NCBI GenBank assembly: GCA_026708385.1
Contig: JAPOVA010000006.1
Location: 1-40,951 of the forward strand
Length of the DNA stretch: 40,951 nucleotides
Reading direction: 5' to 3'
Origin: Simkaniaceae bacterium
GTDB taxonomy: Bacteria; Chlamydiota; Chlamydiia; Chlamydiales; Simkaniaceae
Every line of letters starts with the position of its first letter. Position 1 is the first letter of the stretch. The translations under genes and the position numbers were made by a program. Below, in pieces: positions 18,001-25,689 of this stretch. The notes beneath the pieces are model-generated. The model saw nothing but the letters and a program-made list of their open reading frames with translations, was not told the DNA's origin and made no database searches.

Positions 18001-20874
18001 CGTGTCGATGGCCAGTTCCTTGTCTTCCGTGCAGGTCAAAAGACCTTCTACCTCTTCGGGGGGAAGGGATCTGCCGTCAATGACGATGGGCTGTTCGGAA
18101 AGGGGATGGGCGTTTTCCCCCGCCCTCTCGTGTTCCGGAAGGAATTTGGGGTACAACCCTTCCGGAATCTCTTCCCGACGCCTTACCGATTGTCTTTTGC
18201 TGAGCAACCACCTCAGGGGACTCACGTTGACGGCGGTACCCAACCCCGGGTAGCTCTCGATAAACAGATCCTTACCGTCGTTCTCCCTCCCCTTGTCCCA
18301 TCCGTCTCTGAAGGAGAACATACACCCACATCGGCGCGCACTCCTGACCGGAGAAATCCCATGTCCCGGATTACAACGAAACATCAGGAAGAAATTCCTC
18401 CATACGGCGTCGAGTCTTTCAAGATCCGCAAACCGCCTCTCCCTCTCCCGTAACACCTCTCCTTGGGCCGTATGCAATCTTCTCCACGCCCACATGGTTT
18501 GCGCCGCCAAATCAGTGCCATCCACACTTTCGGTAAAGAGCTTTCGTGCTTCGTCACTCTCCTGCATGACATCCCTGACGTACGCTACGTGTGGCATTTC
18601 GACCCGTAAATCATCGTCATGGATCGAAGAGATCGTAATCTCGGATTGCCAAGGCACGGTTTCCCGACCCCCCCCGTACTCCTTCAACGATTTCAGGTAT
18701 GTGACCGCTTCCGTAAACTTAACGGCAATAGCGGGGTGGATCGGTCGCAGTAAGTCCAAACCGGAAGCGTTGAATACGTCCCGTATGCGCCGCACGTAAA
18801 AACCGCAGAGAGTAGAAGTGTCGGCATATTTTTCCTGAAGGGATAGGGCATACCTCAGAAGAATGCTATCGACGACGAAAATGAGTGCCGCATCATCGGA
18901 ACCGATGTGTTCCCGTGTCTCGATCAAACCATGCCTCAATGCGCCGAGAAGTGTGCATAACTCCTCTCCTCGAGCACCGACCCAACAGGGGTCTTCGACC
19001 GGGGGCAATGTCAAAAAGGTCTCTCTGAACAACGCCACCCGCTCGGCAACGGAGAGATCATGTTGCGCTACCCGATCTCTGCAAAAGCGAAGCCTTTCCG
19101 GGAGATCTTCGGGCATATCGATCGTCTCATCGTCGGGTGACGTATCCGGCAACGTGATGACTATCGGATCGCTGCTCGTATCGTAAAAAGCGTTCTCTAC
19201 GGGAAAAGGAGGTGCACTTACGGAGGGCGGGGATAGCGTGTCAACGCGAGATCCCACGCGCAGTACCTCTTCGGTCAGCGCATCGTCGTGCCCTCCGTCC
19301 GGTAACATGCGCCGGGATAGATGAGAGGCGGCCTCCCCGAAGAATCTCCCGGAGCACTCGCGCCATCCGTAGTGCATCACATGAGCGGAAAAGGCGGACA
19401 GGAAGAGTCTTGCCTCCTCTTCCGGGAGAAGGTCGTGAACGACCATCTTGAGACCGGAAAAGATGCAGGTACCCCCGTATTGCGGTTTGCGATCCTTCCC
19501 GGAGAAATCACCCCTTCCTCCCGGCCACGCAGCAAGGACGATATCATAGAAATCGGTGATGGAAAGATGGGCAGGGGTACCGTCTTCCTTACGTGGTTTG
19601 TACACATCGATGAGTAGTCTCCAGAAGCGATGGTCGATCAAATCGTTTACGGGACACCGGAAGAGGGGCTGTTCGGGGAGAACCCGGATCTTTCCGTATT
19701 CGCCCACGTACCGAGCCCCTTCGGATCCCTCTCCTCGGTTCATGACGCGAGCCTCTATGACTCCCCCTCGCAAACGGAAGATGATGAAGACACAATGGCC
19801 TCCGGCGTAACCGAAATATCCCGCAGCTACGGCAATTTGCTCTTCTTTTTGCAAAAGTTGAATAAACTGCCTGCTAAATAATTTGTAATTATCCTTGTAT
19901 AGTGCGCGTAGATGATCCACCTTCAGTGTATTCGAAAGGGCCTTTTCCAATTTGAGCAAACTCTCTTCGGAAATCTTCGGTCCCCCCTCTTCCCGTCGCA
20001 TCTCCTTCGCAAAGGTGCGCATGTAGGCAGTAACCCGTTCTCGGGACGGAGGGGAAAACCTGCGCCCCGTAAAGTCTCCGTGTACCAGGGCAAGTAGGGG
20101 TTCCGGGGCCGGAGGGGGGCGGGAAAGGAAAGCCTTATCGGTGATCGCCTCTTCCCAAATATCGTCCGATTCGGAAGAGACCTTAACGAGATCGCGACAA
20201 CAGGCGATCATTTCGACAATGACGGGGCCGCTTTCCCTTCCCGAACGGGGAGAGGATGGGGAGATCTTCGAAAAGACTTCGTCTATGTCACATGAGGGGA
20301 AGTATCGATCCCTCACCTCCCGCACAAACTGCGCGATCGAAATCTCTTCCAAACCGAGCACCCGGTCTCTTTCCGACTCATGCAAAACCTTTCCCGTCGG
20401 ATCGTAGTAGGCGATCGCGCCGGCCATACGGTTTAGGACCGGGAGTACCGTCCTCTCCTCGCCTCCTTCCACGTCCTTGACGGATAGGGGAAGGAGGATG
20501 GCCGATCTCTCTTCATCAACCGACTCCCTTACCGCAGGACCGATCCTTTGCCGGATATAGAGGTCTACCCCTACCTCTTCCTCTATCTCTTCCGTAGGAT
20601 TGTCTAAAACAATGATTCCTCGTGAGTTACGACGAACACTTTCCGGCACGGGAGAGGCGGATGCGCGGGTGCTCCCCCGCCCCGTCATCGCACGCCATAC
20701 CCGGTATACCCTTCTTCGTATCCCGACACTCTCCCGAACGCGCCCCACCGCGGAGACGACCCGGGAAGGGGCATCGGTCGGATTGCCCGAAGAGGGAGGC
20801 CGGTGAGTCGCCCTCCGCCCCCTTTCGGGAAGACGGGCCCCTCCGGAGGAGGGATCACTACAAATATGGGACAT
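12031..20874 (-). CDS. Giant protein, 2947 aa: helicase-like core (DUF3638 type) with an N-terminal cysteine-peptidase-like signature
   Basis: One uninterrupted frame of 8.8 kb. Around residues 1890-2540 there is an SF2-helicase-like core: Walker A EARTGFGKSK (about 1920), a DE box DFIDESSEAL (about 2055), a motif-III-like ASGTLTEN, and a motif-VI-like QGVGRLRKLRSG (about 2490). This is the layout of the very large DUF3638/DUF3645 proteins, known mainly in eukaryotes and, as I recall, in environmental chlamydiae. In the N-terminal part, GGHC (about 358), MNRGEG (about 380) and QYGGTC (about 466) resemble a circularly permuted papain-like peptidase, with His before Cys. The rest is helical and unassigned; the first 110 residues are basic and Ser/Pro-rich. 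No membrane segment is seen. It has its own strong promoter but no Shine-Dalgarno. The helicase-like core is clear; enzyme activity and any deubiquitinase-like role are inference. Confidence 0.85.
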   Translation of the reverse strand: MSHICSDPSSGGARLPERGRRATHRPPSSGNPTDAPSRVVSAVGRVRESVGIRRRVYRVWRAMTGRGSTRASASPVPESVRRNSRGIIVLDNPTEEIEEEVGVDLYIRQRIGPAVRESVDEERSAILLPLSVKDVEGGEERTVLPVLNRMAGAIAYYDPTGKVLHESERDRVLGLEEISIAQFVREVRDRYFPSCDIDEVFSKISPSSPRSGRESGPVIVEMIACCRDLVKVSSESDDIWEEAITDKAFLSRPPPAPEPLLALVHGDFTGRRFSPPSRERVTAYMRTFAKEMRREEGGPKISEESLLKLEKALSNTLKVDHLRALYKDNYKLFSRQFIQLLQKEEQIAVAAGYFGYAGGHCVFIIFRLRGGVIEARVMNRGEGSEGARYVGEYGKIRVLPEQPLFRCPVNDLIDHRFWRLLIDVYKPRKEDGTPAHLSITDFYDIVLAAWPGGRGDFSGKDRKPQYGGTCIFSGLKMVVHDLLPEEEARLFLSAFSAHVMHYGWRECSGRFFGEAASHLSRRMLPDGGHDDALTEEVLRVGSRVDTLSPPSVSAPPFPVENAFYDTSSDPIVITLPDTSPDDETIDMPEDLPERLRFCRDRVAQHDLSVAERVALFRETFLTLPPVEDPCWVGARGEELCTLLGALRHGLIETREHIGSDDAALIFVVDSILLRYALSLQEKYADTSTLCGFYVRRIRDVFNASGLDLLRPIHPAIAVKFTEAVTYLKSLKEYGGGRETVPWQSEITISSIHDDDLRVEMPHVAYVRDVMQESDEARKLFTESVDGTDLAAQTMWAWRRLHTAQGEVLRERERRFADLERLDAVWRNFFLMFRCNPGHGISPVRSARRCGCMFSFRDGWDKGRENDGKDLFIESYPGLGTAVNVSPLRWLLSKRQSVRRREEIPEGLYPKFLPEHERAGENAHPLSEQPIVIDGRSLPPEEVEGLLTCTEDKELAIDTIISHFNRFPHSLRAPAMRTALLALLTQTLHRKKQNVLGFCDAESRVCHLLLRAAEEDPEQLLRLIAFAGEGGARAEKYLLSEQVFFFYFLEGLALSYFCRSKGYDEEKKRAYSAFEEKTERLLRDSRYLDETGSLLFALAPYFRGGLAELTGKVRIFLRSDDPEMRIRVAHGYLFHPGRRPEPVDKSELRTVETPPFAGTYRKRQLDKTMWSDRELPIAYAGDLECYLLQSEKRRQYLFFCKGEEKPVYSYDGCVVERLEEGQPTGLFLVRDYASKEARFFGKIADPHDLFLWRDDSGRVVSAEYRNRNLRFTLVGEKWVSSQHPGYYLDDDPVSPFFEPARHYLVLRNEEGRRIVYVPAKPLQKLERPPELFSPPDMRCEEGRSPLFVYRFDEKGEFDAFDARPAELAYALHLTLRAGQFTKAARLIALLKENARPLDRESLLFLLDTVEENREIRDRHPHGVALRIRVALLALDEPRVTSVHRHFVEYDRLKRVLKRDLRDYRMQANNVFPFALTDEEEEMIAKSGVGVCVTPPTREHRSDSHSARLSGSWKRFEMTLSDPKKPLPTAHALRPISLVSRFLDYYGAAREAPAGDPRREEVALLVLTSWNDSVPEVQLAAIILEAALHHPAPLPSAEFLSQLPDKRKEYELRMMWNLICSDPAYAGVWERRERAIRSRGRTGRSILPRTTKSRPPLRPPPAHARLLRCEEPKIDSSPFDNAGTDMTTAPPDVSEDIEVVCDIRNTLEGYSKKGSHEPCVNKELRMLIEGAEEVERRLRKRGEGKEPVIRKEQVSELTEVLEKRIATLRADADRREREIMQLGASFSQKQMEYVRGNIITPLSLNDLLIAFGRKDDERILKGNPFLKPEELRMLKEKIGEYLLAHVAMRRLSQTVRTLAEGDRERAAQLLRAKRAYVVEENPHLLVFEYFTGLMLREEQVAFLRSLSPGSDLSPSLLKEARTGFGKSKVAIPLWLYLTAGSGKLTLLTVPRALLEETRKQMGRILGKAFDQSITLLDVSRRDMGDPVELDSIVRRLERARKEGRVVLLSVGVLHGLSVLCHKELLMKAGDGCGPAHVETVSGYAERIRRLLSEASDFIDESSEALHIGFSYDYSFGRKRPLPAAYIETIAETYELLLSDRDIAQWDEQVYREEILPLLITKSLDLLQVPDAYRGIAKRILGGEYEEALCRPYFDTLSEEELDRFAVVREQLIHTLPASLSLVWNERYVLGEERIAFPARYGTRIGGAQFSSIGLVLNCVFQANLHTPFTREDAERFLEELHALSLQESREMFIRSPGYEALQQFTGEEHPSLNLSREEKEELLRKINADPKHRLRFTAIVVLSKFRYAPQTLTSYPQLIVARTKCCQGASGTLTENMPHMLRLERDVTAPFDNLIPLWRDSQERIRTVSDIGELLLQHGEGHNVIIDTAGYFREFRSEVEIAKGILESTKERREPPIDGVEYVERDTGRRCLLLRGETEPVARELCSIGRERLFTFYGQDATVGVDIDLAEGSQALVTVGRHTCKNFFLQGVGRLRKLRSGMGASFVLSEEDARAIKEVLHVEDLKFKDLFIYLTIKEGERQGEDALDLLEKEWRAEIEHLFREGTKEYPPGKRGELFRALGPIFCEEVFVHPLHRLRSHREECDVREIIDRKIRALLDTLESCIRKCPELREIMDTDTLETRMRGKVREGNMRSRYVGNGGCSRRMAYAEEEADADSKASDDRANDRTDHTSGDRVTFTPVVPVKFPTDELPYTDMSSYTALETHIAEGGLFASPNFLRVAQEKVPVLKGARFVLLIRTRTTDKYEVVLLDLHDANHIKKKMDKEKKAEEETEKEERLNRGCRSCPNRFGIEYVLAKLEEERERERKERSGRDYYLCAADTMHILARRGKPLKQDPMSIPSVRRLMIDARFRTRRPNLDKEDLEIIGESASADAFFAFLSERFVPVLPYFAPYVDRYRKRITSSRRGDTGVGVPEKDGPNPTPPCIVR

Positions 20875-20899
20875 AATACGAAGGTAAATACAAAAAATA

Positions 20900-20979
20900 A
20901 TGTGCTAGTAATTATACTATTCAATATACTAAAATTCAAATATATATGTAAGTATATGATTTACTCATAATTAGCACAT
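20900..20979. repeat. Inverted repeat flanking the giant-gene promoter
   Basis: ATGTGCTAGTAATTAT (20900-20915) and ATAATTAGCACAT (20967-20979) pair apart from a two-base bulge, with 51 bases between them. The promoter lies within this interval, its -10 overlapping the end of the left arm. The right arm ends at the stop codon of the upstream gene. It may be a pair of operator half-sites or an RNA stem at the end of the upstream transcript. Confidence 0.4.
20911..20939 (-). promoter_or_regulatory. Strong sigma70-type promoter of the giant gene
   Basis: On the minus strand TTGAAT, exactly 17 bases and a consensus TATAAT. The -10 ends 37 bases before the ATG at 20874, giving a leader of roughly 30 bases without a Shine-Dalgarno. 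Confidence 0.65.
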
Positions 20980-22085
20980 CAAGGAAAAAATCTATCCGAA
21001 AAATACCGGACTCCCGCCTCAAGCAGCAACGGCTCCCCCCCCTTTCTGTCGACACCGTTCATCCGAAAACGACTGCACGGCCTCGGTAAATCGAACTGCC
21101 AAGATCCGCTTTTCAATGCCCGAATGACGAGGAGACGGAGCCGTTTTTTCGACCATCTCATATCGACGACCAACTCGTCGGCAATCCGGACATTGACCAA
21201 ACTCCCCGCATGCAGCGCAACGGGTAGGGAAGGGAGGAGAGATAGGATTCGATCATGCGATGAGATAAAGAGGGAACGCATCAGTTCCGCCCCCGTCGTC
21301 AGCAACACCTCCGGAGAGGGATCGGGCAACATCTCGGTAGTCGATACGATCCCTTGGTACGTGTCATCGTGCAACCTGGGCACCAACATGCCACCGAAGC
21401 CCGCCGAGAAGAGACGCAGGAAGGTGCCGGCTATCCGCTCCCGTTCCCTATTCCCTACCTCTTCTCTCAGCTCCGCCAAAAGGGAGGCCGTTCCCGAGTA
21501 ATGGGGGGAAACGGGAGGAGATCGCACGCCGAGTGCGAACCAAAAGGGGAGGATCTCCCGAAGCAAAAGGCGCCTTCTGACAAACGACCAATCCTGCTTC
21601 TTGTAGCACCCGAAATCGAGCTTCTCCCGTTCCGTAAAGGCCCCCTCTTTGACGGAGGGGGGGAGTTCCTTCAAAGCATATCGCTCCTTTCTCCGTAAAC
21701 GTACCTCCGCATCGGGAAAAGAGAAGGGAAGTCCCTCTTCGGGACATCTGTCGACAATCAAGAGGAGCGCCCCCCCCCGTACGGCTATCCGGAATGCGAA
21801 GTATCCCTCCTTGGCCGAACCGTACACGAGGACGCTTTCCTCCTCTATCTCCTGCATCAAGGTATAGCCCCCAACCGGACCCGTCATCCGGAGCAGGAAA
21901 AGGATCGGAGTGCCCCTCCCCCGTATGTCGGCTATTTCGAAGCGGACGGGGTGGGCCGTGAGCCGGAAGATCGATCCGGGAATCATACAGCGATCACCCG
22001 GTATGTGAGAAAAGGGGCGCAAGGGGTGTGCCGATCGGATCCTCCGTTTGAACAACACCTCCCGCTTGGGATACTTCCTCTCCAT
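20979..22085 (-). CDS. Conserved-looking hypothetical protein, 368 aa, with a GH95-like C-terminal segment
   Basis: Not recognised as a whole. Residues about 285-340 (ILSLLPSLPVALHAGSLVNV, then VVDMRWSKKRLRLLVIRAL) resemble the C-terminal beta-domain of family GH95 alpha-L-fucosidases, where LLPALP..W..G is followed by a W-containing strand pair. The upstream part has mixed beta strands and a helical section (LRREILPFWFALGVRSP region) that could be a reduced (alpha/alpha) barrel. There is no signal peptide. The gene ends about 100 bases before the giant gene, on the same strand; an AT-rich promoter lies between them. The GH95 link is an impression from a short motif; a non-catalytic remnant is possible. 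Confidence 0.6.
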   Translation of the reverse strand: MERKYPKREVLFKRRIRSAHPLRPFSHIPGDRCMIPGSIFRLTAHPVRFEIADIRGRGTPILFLLRMTGPVGGYTLMQEIEEESVLVYGSAKEGYFAFRIAVRGGALLLIVDRCPEEGLPFSFPDAEVRLRRKERYALKELPPSVKEGAFTEREKLDFGCYKKQDWSFVRRRLLLREILPFWFALGVRSPPVSPHYSGTASLLAELREEVGNRERERIAGTFLRLFSAGFGGMLVPRLHDDTYQGIVSTTEMLPDPSPEVLLTTGAELMRSLFISSHDRILSLLPSLPVALHAGSLVNVRIADELVVDMRWSKKRLRLLVIRALKSGSWQFDLPRPCSRFRMNGVDRKGGEPLLLEAGVRYFSDRFFP

Positions 22086-22286
22086 ACAACCCTACGAAGC
22101 GGGTACGACCCGCGTTACGGGAACAACACGAACCTCACCCGAGGCGGGGGTGATGAACCGACCACCGGTCCCCGTACGAAAAACCTGCCTCATGTTCCTG
22201 CGCCTCCCCCGGATGTTCCCGGAATCGCACGGTCCGGTCCGTCCCCCGTCCGCAAAAGGGGGGTATGACTCCCCGCGATACCCCGA

Positions 22287-23219
22287 TCAACCCGTTTCCA
22301 TCTCTCCTTCGGAGCACTCGCCGGAGGATGCCGATCCCGGATCGATAGAGTCGCCGGGGCCGGGGGAGGTATGATCCCGTCCCACGTACTGCCAAAGCAA
22401 TTGCCGGATCTTCGGGTGGTCCCGTGCCTTCAAATGGGCCCTGTGGACCTCATCCGGAGAGGGGGCGTACATGAGAAGATCACGTACGATCTCCTCCCAT
22501 CCCCAAAGACTCGCATAGGTAAGGGCCGTGTACCCGTATCGGTTGACAACGTGCGGATCGGCCCCCTCCAAGAGTAAAGCCCTTACGGCATCGCGCCCCC
22601 CTTTCACACTTGCCGACATAAGGGCGGTCAAATCATCCGCACCGGTACGGTTGAGATCGGCCCGGGCGTGCGCTAAGGCGACTACGATACCGGTACACCC
22701 GGAAAGTGCGGCCATCACAAGGGGGGTATCACCTCTCTTCGTGACGAGCTCGGGATCGGCATGGCCGGAAAACAGCAAATCCCTTACGACCTCCTCCCGT
22801 CTCGTAACGATCGCCGATATGAGCACCGTATCGCCATTTTTGTCGAAGATATTCGTAGAGGCTCCCTTCTCCAACAAAAGCCTCACGGCCGGCCCGTGCC
22901 CGAAGAAACCCGCGTGCATGAGCGCCGTTCGACCCTTCGTATCGGGAAGATCAATACGAGCATTGCCTGCGACAAGAAGGGCGATGCTATCCACACATCC
23001 GACCCTGCCCGCTTCCACGATCGCCGGCCGTCCGAACATGTTACGCTCCTCGTTGATCCCCTTCTCTCCCCCTGCTCGGATCTGCTCTCTCACCTCGTCG
23101 ATTCGACCGGCGAGAATCGCAACAAACAACCTCGAAGGCGACCAAACAGTCTCGGAAACCTCCTGAGGCTGAGAAGGATGCAAAGACATACTACCAAAAG
23201 CATCGGACAACGACGACAC
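22287..23219 (-). CDS. Ankyrin-repeat protein, 310 aa
   Basis: Six to seven ankyrin units (about residues 35-265), for example DTKGRTALMHAGFFGHGPAV and DDLTALMSASVKGGRDAVRA. They are more diverged than in the other ANK proteins and do not alternate in type. The Gly/Ser/Asp-rich tail (DHTSPGPGDSIDPGS) looks disordered. The longest frame opens at 23258, but AAGGAGG lies 6 bases before an in-frame GTG at 23219, so that start is preferred. A degenerate copy of the last part of this gene lies at 27278-27472, next to a plus-strand ANK gene. Function beyond protein binding is unknown. Confidence 0.8.
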   Translation of the reverse strand: MSSLSDAFGSMSLHPSQPQEVSETVWSPSRLFVAILAGRIDEVREQIRAGGEKGINEERNMFGRPAIVEAGRVGCVDSIALLVAGNARIDLPDTKGRTALMHAGFFGHGPAVRLLLEKGASTNIFDKNGDTVLISAIVTRREEVVRDLLFSGHADPELVTKRGDTPLVMAALSGCTGIVVALAHARADLNRTGADDLTALMSASVKGGRDAVRALLLEGADPHVVNRYGYTALTYASLWGWEEIVRDLLMYAPSPDEVHRAHLKARDHPKIRQLLWQYVGRDHTSPGPGDSIDPGSASSGECSEGEMETG

Positions 23220-23516
23220 TACCCACCTCCTTCGATGGGGGCCCACCATAACACGCATGACGGATCAGCGCAAGGATCTTCCTCCACGATCGGGTTCCGG
23301 CTCATCCCGAAACGGGATGTCTCTACTTTGCGGAGATCGGGACATCTCTATTGTTTTGCGTTGACAGGATTTCGCTCCACGAACGGAGCCCCCCGCTAAC
23401 AGGGTCTTATTGCACCCTTTTTCGAAGCTCTCGGATGATGACGAAGTTGAGTGTGAGGTTGTAAAAATCGGGTTACCACTCTTTACACTTTTGAACAAGT
23501 TCCGTAATTGAATTGG
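23220..23516. other. Intergenic region with small hairpins
   Basis: No convincing gene. A 77-codon minus-strand frame (23265-23498) would need a TTG start. There are two compact stems, CATCCCG/CGGGATG (23303-23319) and GCTCC/GGAGC (23374-23389), upstream of the 310-aa ANK gene. They might belong to a structured leader or a small RNA. Confidence 0.3.
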
Positions 23517-23718
23517 TCATTTTGTTTTTAGATAACATACGGATGTTGTAATTATAGTTCCAACCGTGCAAAGAGTCCCCAAGATTCCCGCCCCCAAAGC
23601 CGTTTATCCCCCCCGTACCACCGAACGACGAACACTCACCACACGGGGTGGAGGAGATGGTACGGACGGTGTCTGAAAAATGAACTTGTCTCACACACTC
23701 CGAGGTAACCACAAACAT
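23517..23718 (-). pseudogene. Third, fragmentary copy of the Gly/Ala-rich membrane protein gene
   Basis: On the minus strand one frame reads ALGAGILGTLCTVGTIITT, then SVCYLKTK and a stop at 23517-23519. This parallels the C-terminal hydrophobic block of the intact 150-aa protein (GTLVGLCAIGAMVATAGYY, then IVNECKQTK) and of the copy at 7829-8425. The DNA also aligns. A stop lies immediately upstream in this frame and only other frames continue, so only a 3' fragment survives here. Confidence 0.5.
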
Positions 23719-23818
23719 TTTCTTTCAGAGAGACGGAAATAGCCCGATATGATACGATCGTGGGCGAGATTTGCAATAAACCTTCCTTCACAATCAGGAA
23801 TGTATCCGGGAGTTTGTC

Positions 23819-24316
23819 ATGGCAGCGATGTGTGATTTCGATACCGACCGCAAAAGTTTCCCCGTTACCGGCGACCGGCCGAGCAACGTGGAACCGGGCT
23901 GCGCGCGTGCCTACGTGGACGACCACCTTGACCCGGTTCCCGACTCCCCGATGACCTGGAATGCAGGGAGAACGGACGGGGTCAAGACCCGCATCGCACT
24001 TTGGATAAACGGACACCGCAAAGAAACGATCCTCGCCACTGCCGGCGTCACGGGCGTGCTACTCGGGGTAGGACTTCCCGGGACCATAGCGGGGGTGATA
24101 GCCGGGACCATAGTGGGGGCCATAGTGGGGTGCACCCTCGTTTTTGCATGTTCTCGCTTCTGTGCGGCGCGCAACATAAAGAGAGAAGCAATGAACAGGG
24201 CACATCTGAGGGAGTTGGAACGATACGCACGAATAGCACGAGAGGAGGAAGATAGGACAAACTCGGGGGGAAGAATGCTTGCGGAGAGGATACGTTACGC
24301 AGAGACCCCCAAGTAA
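23819..24316 (+). CDS. Putative Inc-like membrane protein with a glycine zipper, 165 aa
   Basis: Residues 1-65 are soluble and acidic with Cys residues. Residues about 71-111 form one long, bi-lobed hydrophobic block (ILATAGVTGVLLGVGLPGTI followed by AGVIAGTIVGAIVGC), with Gly at regular spacing. The DNA under the block contains a near-tandem GGGACCATAGCGGGGG-type repeat. The C-terminal 50 residues are a charged, probably helical tail (MNRAHLRELERYARIAREEE). A bi-lobed hydrophobic segment with soluble ends is the Inc hallmark. The ATG at 23819 follows GGGAG at 6 bases. It converges with mtaB, whose end is 46 bases away. Confidence 0.6.
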   Translation: MAAMCDFDTDRKSFPVTGDRPSNVEPGCARAYVDDHLDPVPDSPMTWNAGRTDGVKTRIALWINGHRKETILATAGVTGVLLGVGLPGTIAGVIAGTIVGAIVGCTLVFACSRFCAARNIKREAMNRAHLRELERYARIAREEEDRTNSGGRMLAERIRYAETPK

Positions 24317-24362
24317 GCTACACGGGAAACCGGAAGAGGGAAGATCGTGTCGATGTCGCCGT

Positions 24363-25619
24363 TTACCCCCGGGATACCTCTTCTCCAACGAGCCCCTCTT
24401 CGTCGTTCGCCTTGCAGTACGCGCGAACGATCTCGTTCGGCCTCCGTCTCCTCCCGGTCGGGCTCTTTTCGAGTACGACCGGAATGAAGTGCGTCGTTCG
24501 CCCCATATTTTCTCCCTCCAAGAGAATATCAAAAGTCCGTCCGACGTATCGTTCCCTCAACGCATAGGCCGCCTCATCGACCACCCGCAAAAGTCTCTTC
24601 TTCCGTTCCCCTATCACCTCTCGTGATACCTTATTTGCCATCCGAGAAGCACGAGTCTTCGGCCTGTCGCTGTAAGGAAAAATGTGCACCTTGGCAAAAC
24701 GGATCTCTCGCACGAGACGGAGAGTCTCCGCAAAATCTCCTTCCGACTCCCCCGGAAATCCGACAATCACATCAGTCGTAAAGGTGAAGTCCGGGTCTCC
24801 CTTACGCAGTGCCTCCGTCGCACGGACAAATTCCTGCCTCGTATACTTACGCCGCATCCTCTTGAGAATCAGATTAGAACCCGACTGCAACACGATATGC
24901 ATCGATCCGCACGCCTTTTTGCAGGAGAGAACCGCCCGCAAGAGGGAGGGATCCACCTCATCGGGATCGATCGAAGAGATCCGGATTCTCTCCAACCCTT
25001 CGATCCGGTCGAGTTTCTCCACAAGGTGGCTTAAACGGACGGGACGCTTCGTCTCTCCCCCGTCGAAATCGCCGATATTGATCCCCGTCAAAACGATCTC
25101 GCGGTAACCGTTATCCACGAGCTGTTCCGCCTCGGATAGGATATCGGGTAACCGTCTGGAACGAGATCTCCCCCGCACAAAAGGGATGACGCAATAACTG
25201 CAGTAAGAGTTACAACCGTCTTGGATCTTGAGAAAAGCACGCGTTTTCCCCTCAAACCTCTCCACCCGAAACTCGGGCCACTCCGTTTCCGGCAGAAGGG
25301 AGGCAAGGAGATCGGCCTTCCTCTCATTGGCAACGACATCGGTGACACCCGGAATGGCACGGATCGTATCCGCTGCCCGGTTGACCATACAACCCGTCAC
25401 GACGAGGCGCCCTCCTCCCTCTTTCCCGGCGCGACGGATCGCATAGAGGCTTTTTTTATCGGACGATGCGGTCACCGTACAGGTGTTGACGATATGGAGA
25501 TCAACCTTCTCCCCCTCCTTCGCCTCCCGGTAACCCGTTCGTAGCAATTGGCTCTCGTACGCCTTCGATTCATACCGGTTCGTGCGACATCCCAACGTAC
25601 TGATCTTATAGGTCTTCAT
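24363..25619 (-). CDS. mtaB: tRNA (N6-threonylcarbamoyladenosine(37)-C2)-methylthiotransferase
   Basis: A radical-SAM methylthiotransferase that converts t6A37 to ms2t6A37 in ANN-decoding tRNAs. The N-terminal UPF0004 domain has the three [4Fe-4S]-binding cysteines Cys11, Cys47 and Cys77. The radical-SAM motif CNSYCSYC gives Cys136, Cys140 and Cys143. A TRAM-like C-terminus follows (GRTFDILLEGENMGRTTHF, then EIVRAYC). The signatures TLGCRTNRYES and NTCTVTASSDKKS point to the MtaB branch rather than MiaB. The length of 418 aa is normal. The ATG at 25619 matches family starts; the longer frame to 25682 adds 21 unusual residues. A degenerate fragment of this gene occurs at about 31240-31425. Confidence 0.9.
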   Translation of the reverse strand: MKTYKISTLGCRTNRYESKAYESQLLRTGYREAKEGEKVDLHIVNTCTVTASSDKKSLYAIRRAGKEGGGRLVVTGCMVNRAADTIRAIPGVTDVVANERKADLLASLLPETEWPEFRVERFEGKTRAFLKIQDGCNSYCSYCVIPFVRGRSRSRRLPDILSEAEQLVDNGYREIVLTGINIGDFDGGETKRPVRLSHLVEKLDRIEGLERIRISSIDPDEVDPSLLRAVLSCKKACGSMHIVLQSGSNLILKRMRRKYTRQEFVRATEALRKGDPDFTFTTDVIVGFPGESEGDFAETLRLVREIRFAKVHIFPYSDRPKTRASRMANKVSREVIGERKKRLLRVVDEAAYALRERYVGRTFDILLEGENMGRTTHFIPVVLEKSPTGRRRRPNEIVRAYCKANDEEGLVGEEVSRG

Positions 25620-25689
25620 AGAGAGCTCATTATCTCCTCCGGTTCTATTTTTGTCTCCCTTTTCGTTGTCCCCGTGCACCATCCGGAGG

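Noticed and set aside
22099-22113. GCGGGT/ACCCGC hairpin between the 368-aa gene and the ANK gene
   Set aside because: It has no T-run and lies upstream of the minus-strand start at 22085; a terminator role is not supported.
23361-23366. Consensus TTGACA
   Set aside because: The 17-base position falls in CGGAGC, within a hairpin, and no plus-strand gene follows closely.
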